The notes under the pieces were generated by a model. That model ran no database searches. It was not told the DNA's origin and saw only the letters and a list, made by a program, of their open reading frames with translations. This document shows, one piece after another, positions 1 to 7,538 of a stretch of 64,000 nucleotides of DNA. Location: the NCBI RefSeq assembly GCF_043641665.1, contig NC_092203.1, positions 10,955,873 to 11,019,872 of the forward strand, in the 5' to 3' direction. Source of the stretch: Enoplosus armatus. Taxonomy: Eukaryota; Chordata; Actinopteri; Centrarchiformes; Enoplosidae. The number at the start of each line of letters is the position of its first letter. Position 1 is the first letter of the stretch. A program made the translations under genes and the position numbers.

Positions 1-100
1 ACGAATGTTTAAGCTACATCTGACGAAGGAGCAATCTGAATAAAAGGATGAATCCTGACTGAACTTTATGCCTATTTTTCAGTTTCAGCAGTTTGTTTAC

Positions 101-340
101 AGCATTTTGGAGTAAGAACCTGGCACCGCGACATCTCAACTCCTGCCTATTTGGCCCGAGCAGATGCAGCTCTCTTTGGGCCGCGGAGGGCACACGTCTG
201 GCCAACTTCAACAGTGAAAAGAGCGTCTTCATTAACATGCACGGCCAGCCGCTTCCTCTGAAACGGGCCTTTGTCGCCCAGCAGATGCCCGAAACACAAC
301 GAGAGAGAAGCAGATCCGGATCAAAGGGAGAACACAGATA
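101..340 (+). CDS. Possible terminal coding exon of an unidentified upstream gene
   Basis: An open frame runs from a plausible splice acceptor (pyrimidine-rich tract, then TTTACAG ending at 100) to a TAG at 338-340. It encodes about 79 residues with a basic, Ser/Arg-rich C-terminus (the last residues include RERSRSGSKGEHR). An AATAAA at 807-812 would suit a 3' UTR of roughly 470 bp. I do not recognise the protein and cannot name a domain. The opposite strand is also open across part of this stretch (14-238), so chance openness in a locally GC-richer segment is possible. If real, the gene begins before the window. Confidence 0.3.
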
Positions 341-806
341 GATGGTATACGATCCACGAAGATACAGAGGGAGGTGTTCGGCTCTTTCTTTGTTCGTCTA
401 GCTTAATCTTAATTAGTTCACAAGTGCTTGGCAAGGTTTTGTAAATATCTGTCGACTGGAAAAGACCCTGTAGTTTACAGTGTGATGCTTTATTTTACAG
501 GTTCTATAGATTCCTGTCATTTCCTAATGTAATTTGGTACTAATTATAAGGAACATGGACACACTGTTCAACGCTTCCAAGTAATCGTCGTCTTTCATGG
601 GAATGACTCTTCATAAACCCAACACAACTAGTTAAACACGTTAAACACATGTAACTGTCCACACTTTCCATTTTTATAATGTCACAGTTGCATGGAAGAG
701 ACACGATCGTGGCAATCCTCCTTGGCTCCGCTGGGTTTCAAGGGTCATTGTCGAAGGCCACAGACCTTCAATGAGCATTTGAGTCCATCAGGAAACATCC
801 TGGCAC

Positions 807-812
807 AATAAA
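807..812 (+). terminator. Poly(A) signal AATAAA, possibly ending the upstream gene
   Basis: A canonical AATAAA hexamer lies about 470 bp after the stop of the possible terminal exon and about 600 bp before the s100b promoter. Its role depends on the upstream exon being real. Confidence 0.3.
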
Positions 813-1400
813 ACACCAAGTCTACCTAATAGGTGGACTCCAGACTTTTGGGTGTCCTTCTCCCGGATTTGGGCCAGTAGTGTGAGTGGAGTTTAGGTTT
901 AGGTTTATTTGGCTGTTATGACTTGTAAGTTGGTCGTTGGCTAATAAATAGCTGATCTAGAAGCAGCTTTGGAAGCCACAATTTAGTGTAACATATGTTT
1001 GTTTTTTGTCTGTTGCATTTCCTGTTTTATTTTGACATTAACCTCTCCTGTCGTTTCAGTTCCTGCCCTCGTCTTTCTCCAGCCCTGATTATCCTCACCT
1101 GCATCTACTTACCTGGTCCTGGTCTTGTCCTACGCCCCTAGTATCACCTCGTGTGTGCATTGTTTTCCAGTTCATTCTTAGTGTTACTACTTTTTGAACT
1201 CTCTGCCACGTGTGCACAGTAATGCTCTTTTGTCTTATTAATGGGAGAAAACTGTATCTTTACTTGTCTAAAAGTTACCACAACTTTAATGATAGTAACA
1301 GGGAAAGTGTTCACACATTACTGCACTGACATTAAGAGTCAGACATGCCCATCACTGCTGGTTAGCACAGGGTTGCAGTGGAGTGAGGGGAGGTGGACGG
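813..1400. other. Short intergenic stretch, nothing recognised
   Basis: AT-rich unique-looking sequence between the possible upstream gene end and the s100b promoter. I see no convincing ORF, RNA gene or repeat. Confidence 0.5.
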
Positions 1401-1401
1401 A

Positions 1402-1520
1402 CGCGATTGGTCAGCAGTTTGAATGACAGACTGGCTGACCTCAGCGCTGCACCCTCAACACCACCACCCACCACCGTGCTGCAGCATAAAGCCTGCCGTC
1501 CATCCTCAGTCTCCACAACA
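1402..1520 (+). promoter_or_regulatory. Putative s100b core promoter
   Basis: An inverted CCAAT box (GATTGGTCAGC, ATTGG at 1406-1410) is followed about 75 bp later by a TATA-like CATAAA at 1485-1490. Together these predict a transcription start near 1515-1520, just before a short segment that ends in a good splice donor. The position upstream of the s100b coding exons supports the assignment. The start site is inferred, not observed. Confidence 0.5.
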
Positions 1521-1548
1521 GACAGCTTCTGCCTGAACTCACACGGAG
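1515..1548 (+). other. s100b: Probable non-coding exon 1 of s100b
   Basis: The segment ends at a strong donor (CGGAG then GTAAGG, GT at 1549-1550). S100 genes classically have a non-coding first exon followed by two coding exons, and that is the pattern here. The 5' end is an estimate from the TATA-like box. Confidence 0.5.
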
Positions 1549-2078
1549 GTAAGGTCATCCGTCTTTTTTCCAAGAGTCGCTTGATAGATTGAGCCTTTTG
1601 TGCCGAACGATAAATCTAAAAACAGAAAAGACAAATAAAATGTGAAAAGATTCGTTTAAAGACGTGTAATTCCAGCATCAAATAATGCAAATAATCATTA
1701 GTATCAACTACAGTTTGTGCTGAAGTTGTTTTAATCATATATTAATATGACAAAGTTAGATTAAGGCTTGTCAGCGTAATTTGTTCAGTGCTGTATGATG
1801 TAGATTACTTTTGGTCACTTACTTGCAGAGAACAGCAAACGACCATAAAGTATTTATATGCATATTAAAAACTAATATTTTGATTTGGATGCTAATTAAT
1901 CAATCATTTGACCATCTTTAAAGAAAGTACGTTTCATTATCTGAAACCTGATTTCAACCAGAGATTTTAAATGTGAAACAAAAACAACTGGGTCATTTCG
2001 CAGCGAGTAAATCCTGATTTCTGATTTTCATTCATTCATTGATCTTTTTTTAAGGAAACGGTGAAAAGACGGATGACA

Positions 2079-2216
2079 ATGACCGACCTGGAGACCTCGA
2101 TGGCGACCATCATTGCGGTGTTTCAGAAGTATTCAGAAAGAGAAGGAGACAAACACAAACTGAAAAAGAGCGAGCTGAAGGATCTGCTGAGCGACGAGCT
2201 GCCAGATCTGATGGCG
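2079..2216 (+). CDS. s100b: s100b coding exon 1 (exon 2 of the gene)
   Basis: Encodes residues 1-46: the dimerisation helix and the S100-specific pseudo-EF hand. The acceptor AG is at 2053-2054, leaving 24 bp of leader in this exon. The donor is GCG then GTGAGA, with GT at 2217-2218. Confidence 0.9.
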
Positions 2217-3446
2217 GTGAGACTCGAACACGAAGAGATCTGAAACTCTGCAGGAAGTTTCACCTGAACACAGACAGAAATGGCCTCTGGTGGAAGAAGT
2301 ATTCAAATCCTTCAGTACAAGTAAAAGTACATTCAGTGTGGAGGAGAGTTTAAGACGTTTGCTGTTCTGGGGAGGTTGATGTTACACGATCAGATGTTAA
2401 AGTTAAGAAAGAAGGAAGGCGTACGTTTACTCTAAAACTGCACTGAAGTTTGGAAGTACTTGTAGCCTACTTTACTTGAGTACTTTTTACATTTATTTGA
2501 CAGCTCTACTTACGACATGATCAGCTAAAATTAGACCCCCCCCCCCCCAAAACATATAGAGCATTAAAATACAGATGAAAGGAATAGTTGTAATATAACG
2601 AAACACTTTGCTGCCAATACTCTTGAACTTCTATTGAATTCAGGGCTTTTACTTGTAATGAAGTATTTCCACACCGTGATATTTCTTATTGCTAAGTATA
2701 AGTATACTTTATTTATCCTAAGCAGGAAAAGGTGCAAATATAAACTATCAATAACATATCTAGAATCCACAAGATCCAAAATATAAACAAGGTCAACGGT
2801 TTGTGTCTTGGTGAGTTGCATATCGATGTGTATGAGAAGCGTATTAACCTGCCCCCCCTCTCCATCCTCGAGCAGCAGAGGGGTTGTTTAGATGAGTATG
2901 TAGTCCAGTCTGCCCACTTATTGATCCTTTATCTGACTGTGCGAGTGAGACTCTGTGGCCCCCACCGTGGCCCTGAACCGTCAGTAACTATACTGTCTAT
3001 TGATAAATCCATGGCGCTGTCCGTGGTGCTGAAGTCAGATTCATATCTCTATATGTATATAATATTCTCTAAACTATCTACTATGAATACTCAGTTATTT
3101 ACTGTATTGCAGCCTATGTACTCTAGTAGTGTCACCAACAGCGAAACAATGGTTCAGAGATCTCAATACTTCATCCACCTCCGACCGAGCTAAATATTGT
3201 GATTCAGAAGTTTGATTTGAATCCAGGCCTATTTTAATCTAAAGTCCCGAGTTGTATAATATGACCTGATGTGAGCTCCCTGTCCCCCCCCCCCTGCAGC
3301 ATGTGAAAGACCAGGCCACACTTGACAGCCTGATGGAGGGCCTGGACACCGACGGCGACGCCGAGTGTGACTTCCAGGAGTTCATGACATTGATCTCCAT
3401 GGTTACCATCTGTTGCCACGAGTTCTTCGAGCATGAGGACGAGTAA
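2079..3446 (+). CDS. s100b: S100 calcium-binding protein, S100B type (two coding exons)
   Basis: Coding segments 2079-2216 and 3300-3446 join in phase 0 to give 94 residues; mammalian S100B has 92. S100B is a homodimeric EF-hand calcium sensor that exposes a hydrophobic target-binding face on calcium binding and is glia-enriched in vertebrates. Visible features: an S100-type pseudo-EF loop at about residues 19-32 (SEREGDKHKLKKSE), a hinge at about 40-50, and a canonical EF loop at 62-73 (DTDGDAECDFQE) with acidic residues at all liganding positions. The C-terminal helix ends CCHEFFEHEDE, and CHEFFEHE is diagnostic of S100B rather than S100A1. Zinc-site residues H26, H86, E90 and H91 are kept, but the position equivalent to human H15 is Q16. 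Start: two in-frame ATGs occur (2073 and 2079). I chose 2079 because it has A at -3 and gives the family N-terminus MTDLE. Confidence 0.9.
2217..3299 (+). other. s100b intron 2 with a fish interspersed repeat
   Basis: The segment about 2280-2690 carries phrases of the teleost 'TACTTGAGTA' repeat family (TACTTTACTTGAGTAC, CTTTTACTTGTAATG), interrupted by a run of 13 C at 2536-2548. No further coding exon is visible. The open frame at 2801-3193 has no recognisable domain. Confidence 0.5.
3300..3446 (+). CDS. s100b: s100b coding exon 2 (last exon)
   Basis: Encodes residues 47-94: the canonical EF hand and C-terminal target-binding helix, ending at TAA 3444-3446. The acceptor is a long C-rich tract ending CTGCAG at 3299. 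No nearby canonical poly(A) signal was seen. AATAAA hexamers at 4635-4640 and 4730-4735 are candidates for a long 3' UTR. Confidence 0.9.
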   Translation, partial: HVKDQATLDSLMEGLDTDGDAECDFQEFMTLISMVTICCHEFFEHEDE

Positions 3447-3589
3447 GGGGGAGGCGACCATGGAGACGAAAGGCGGGGTGGGGGGGGATGGGGGTACAGT
3501 AAATTATAAAGAAAAAGCAGCCTAGCAACGCACAACCCGTCGGTGCCTTCAGAGCAGCGCGCAGGGTGGGAAAACACAACTCCAGCCAG

Positions 3590-4420
3590 CAGCCAAAACA
3601 TGCCTGGTGAGGTTTGGCTGGTGGCTGGCAAACAGTCCAGTCTAGTAGTTAGTTTAGCTGAAATCAACCATGATTTCAAGATCCTGTTCTCTTTCTATTT
3701 GATTCTAAATATCTAGATGGCTTGTAAAGTCTGGGTTTTGGTGTGGCTACTAAATTTGTATAAGTCGACCAGTAACCTAAAGTAGTTGAAATGCGGGCTT
3801 TCTTTAACAACATTTCGCACTTCAAAAAGATCTTTAGAGAACTTGGCAGTATTTCTGTACTTTTTAATGGCCAATTTAGCATAATTTACAATCCCGTTGT
3901 ATAATTCAAGCTGGGTTTTTTTTGTGTTTGCTAGATTTTGGGTATGGCTACCAACTTTGGCTACCAAGCAATCAGTAATCTAAGGTTCTTCTCTTGAAAG
4001 TCTAAAGGGCCAGTAAAGTTGTAAAAATGACTGGTAAGTTTGTCTACACATAATAATCATTTTAGAGGTACTTTTTAAACTGTTAAGATTGTGGCTGGTA
4101 TATTTCAGATATGGCTAGTAAGTTAGTCAAGCAGCCACTGATCATTGAGATTTTACACATAAAATTTGAAGAGGCCAATAACCATTTTATCAACTCCAGT
4201 AGCCACTTTTGGAGTCAACCAAGTTGGTAGTCATTAAAAAACATTTGATTGGCTAGTAAAAGTTTCAAAATGGCTTGTGAGTTTTACATAATCTAGAAGC
4301 CACTTTGGAAGCCACAGTTTAGGAGAAATCTAGTAAATTGTTAAAAATTCGAAGTGACTGGTAACTTAGTCTTAACAAGTTTAATTGGCTAGTAAAAGTT
4401 TGAAAATGGCTAATGACTTT
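3590..4420. repeat. Degenerate repeat built on TGGCTAGTAAGTTTG
   Basis: Related phrases of TGGCTAGTAAGTTTG recur every 40-150 bp. Variants include GGCTTGTAAAGT, GGCCAGTAAAGTTG, GACTGGTAAGTTTG, ATGGCTAGTAAGTTAG and GGCTAGTAAAAGTTTG, often paired with AGCCACTTTTGGA. This looks like an old, diverged tandem array in the 3' flank (or long 3' UTR) of s100b. Confidence 0.45.
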
Positions 4421-5740
4421 GATTTTTTTTTTATTCTAGCTGCCAGTCTGGTAGAAAAACCGTCATTTGGAGTTATACTGTACAATGAAAATCTGTCTGG
4501 TTGGATGTTGCTAGTAAATTTGTTTGTTCTACATTTATTTGATGTTTTGTCAAAGTTTGAGTTTGTTTCATGTTTGGAAGTTCTTTACTTCATATTGAGA
4601 TACTGAACAAGAAACCCACAATTATTTGAGTCATAATAAATTCCAAATATCTAGCTGGCTGCTAAAATAATCACAAAATTATTTAGTAGCTGAGTTTAGT
4701 TAAACCAACAATCTGATTCAACCTGCTAGAATAAAAAACATGCGATGGATATAAAAATGTTTATCAAAGCAGAAGGAACAGAGTTTGTCTGACGATGTGT
4801 ATTTTGAAATGTTGAGCACTGGTTTGTTTGGATGTTGATACGAAATGAATTAAATTATCAATGCTTGACTCTGAGACTGTTTTTGTTTGTTTTTTCCCCA
4901 ATTTATTCTTGGCTGGTCGTCATTAACAAGTATTACCTTTTCCTCAGTGTGTTGTTTGCTGCCTTGAGTGTCTTGAGTTTGATGAGTGACTTGAGAGATA
5001 TTAGATTTGTGTGTTTTCACTCGTAGCAGACGAAAAACTCGTGTATAAGATCACAAACCAAAACAATCAGACAGAGAACTTTATTTAAAATGTCAGATTT
5101 CTACTCTGGACTGCAGATTGACGGGATTCATGTCAAACCTTCCAAAACCTCTCTGACCTTGTTTGATCCCTAACTTTTTTTTTTGTGGGTGGCAGTTGTT
5201 TGTAGAGCGAGTCTGAGGCCTTTTCCCACAGTATTAAAGTAAAGTATATAAGTATATAAGTATTAAGTCCAGTTTTGAATCCCAAACAAACTCATTTCAG
5301 AGCTGTGATGCACGTCGCTCTGTATTTACAGCTCAAACATCATAACTTTCTAATCTTTTATTTAGTTTTGAGTGCAGCGACCTTCAGGTGTGAGGTAAGA
5401 TCCTCTCCCCACTGACCTCATTAACTAGCTGGTTAGTCACCTGTTTGAATCATCGACCTGAAGGACAAACGAGCCTAAAAAGCTCTTTACGAGTTTCATT
5501 TTGGCCGTCAGTCCTCCACAGGGGACGTCCTTCGAATGAGGCGGCCTCAGAGTTGGGGAGAAAAACAGTCACATATTAAAACTATTTTTATGACACTCTT
5601 CTCTGGTTGTTTGGAGGCATTCTGGGAAACGTAGGAAAGCACTATAACATACAGGAATAACTCCTGCAACATGTTAAACAGAGAGATCTACATTAACTAA
5701 GTGGCTGAAGGTGAGATTATTAAACACTGTATGTGTACAG
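4421..5740. other. Intergenic, nothing firm
   Basis: AT-rich sequence between s100b and the glycophorin-like gene. It holds two AATAAA hexamers (4635, 4730) that could belong to s100b. No RNA gene or coding exon was recognised. Confidence 0.45.
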
Positions 5741-5743
5741 ACG

Positions 5744-5772
5744 CACACACACACACACACACACACACACGA

Positions 5773-5809
<37 letters not shown>
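5744..5809. repeat. CA array facing a GT array: inverted microsatellite
   Basis: A (CA)n run (5744-5770), a 10-bp spacer and a (GT)n run (5781-5809) form a perfect inverted repeat that could extrude as a hairpin or cruciform. Confidence 0.9.
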
Positions 5810-5811
<2 letters not shown>

Positions 5812-5895
5812 GAGATGATGTAAGAGGCGTTGTCAGCTGCACAGTTTCAGACATCTGCAGGCTGTTTAACATCAGAGAGGTGGAGTCAGCCTCCT

Positions 5896-5905
5896 GATTG
5901 GCTGG
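5896..5905 (+). promoter_or_regulatory. Inverted CCAAT box, putative promoter of the glycophorin-like gene
   Basis: GATTGGCTGG lies about 160 bp upstream of the donor that ends the probable first exon. No TATA box was found, and a GT microsatellite at 5951-5986 sits between. Functional assignment rests only on position. Confidence 0.3.
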
Positions 5906-5947
5906 AGGGGGAACAGATCCCGACCCTGGGGACTGACACCACACCCA

Positions 5948-5950
<3 letters not shown>

Positions 5951-5986
<36 letters not shown>
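5951..5986. repeat. (GT)18 microsatellite
   Basis: Uninterrupted dinucleotide run just upstream of the probable first exon of the glycophorin-like gene. A length-variable promoter element is possible. Confidence 0.95.
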
Positions 5987-5987
<1 letters not shown>

Positions 5988-5989
5988 GT

Positions 5990-6066
5990 CCAGCATATGC
6001 TCTGTTGTGTTTCTTCTTCTTCTTGTTCTTCGTGGATGAAGAGCTGCTTGCAGATTCTCAGAACTG
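5990..6066 (+). other. Probable non-coding exon 1 of the glycophorin-like gene
   Basis: A consensus donor (GAACTG then GTGAGT, GT at 6067-6068) ends a short segment with no ATG leading into the downstream protein. The coding exon at 6592 has its own acceptor and 12 bp of leader, so an upstream leader exon is required. The 5' boundary is a guess. Confidence 0.4.
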
Positions 6067-6603
6067 GTGAGTTTTTTGGGGGGTTTTGACGCCTTGTTTT
6101 GTTTTAATTTCTAAAATCTTTTGTGACATTTTTAAAAGCTGCCTGCAGTCGATAATCTCTAAAACGATGCATCCACACTAAACATAGCTTTGCTGCATAT
6201 ATGTTCTGTATGTTATGTACACAATTAACGTGTGCAGCTGCAGTCTTAAATAAGACGAGAGAGGGATGTGAAAGGAAAGTAAAAACGTCGTAATTTCTAT
6301 GGAAGTTTTGGGTAGCTTGTGTATATTTTTGCTCCATTTACTTCCAATCCTGCAAACTTTAACTCACTTAAAGTTAAATTGAGATTGATTTCATACCTTC
6401 AAAGCAGGTTTTAGTGTAACATCTTGCAGTTAATCCATCACTGTGAACAGTTATGACAAAGTTGCATTACTGTTGAAGAACTGTTACTGAAGAAGAGGAT
6501 CCTGCAGCTTTTTGAGAAAGAGACAATGACGTTTATGAATATCTGATAAACAGCCATGAATTGTTCAATTTATTCATTTTCTGCTGCTCAGGTTGACGTC
6601 ATC

Positions 6604-6658
6604 ATGGACGATTTCACGCCTCCTCCTACTGAGGTTGTGACCCAGATACTGACCAAGG
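6604..6658 (+). CDS. gypc: gypc-like coding exon 1
   Basis: Encodes residues 1-18 plus one base (phase 1). The acceptor CTGCTCAG ends at 6591 and is followed by GTTGACGTCATC and the ATG. The donor is GTAGGT at 6659. Confidence 0.75.
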
Positions 6659-7448
6659 GTAGGTACAAGTACATGAATGTGAATAGTGCTTTATATTTTT
6701 ATATACTTTTTACCGCTCTACATTCATCTGACAGCGTTAGTTACTGATTACTTTTCTGATTAAGATTAATGGAACATTTAGCAGTGTCTTGTTTGGGCTC
6801 CTTATCGTGTTTCCACCAAAAGAGAGATTTAAACATTTTAGATGGTTTCATTTAAATATCTGGTCGGGGCCCAAAGAGGTCAAAATATCTAATATTTCAC
6901 AAAAAAGAAAGATTTGTGTAACAGAGCTTTGTTTCTTCTTCTTCACTCTCCCGTTAATCATCTCATGCCCCCTCAAAGTTATGTCGTGACCTTTGGAGGG
7001 GCCTGACCCCCAGATTGGGAACCACAGGACAGCTAACTGTATATAAAGTACTCTGTTACTAGTAAAAGTTACATTTACATTCAGTAAAAGTATTAACAGC
7101 AAAAGTATTCAAGTAAAAGTACTTTCAGAGAGTTATGTTATTATATATATCATATTATGTCATACTTTATAAACTGATCTTCTCCAGCTGTCGGATTAAT
7201 GTAGTGCAGTAAAAAGTATTTCCCTCTGAAATGCAGTGAAGTAGAAGTATCAAGTAGCATAATATTGAAATACTTATATCAGTTGCAGATGCCATTTCAC
7301 TGATAATACTCGTGTACTTCAGTAGGATTTTGAATGAAGAACTTTTACTTGTAATGGAGAATTTTTAGTATTTGCATGAAAATACGATCTAATCTGAATC
7401 TGATCAGTGCAGTTTTTGATCAATGATTCTCATTGATGTGAGTCCCAG

Positions 7449-7483
<35 letters not shown>

Positions 7484-7496
7484 ACACACACACACG

Positions 7497-7538
<42 letters not shown>

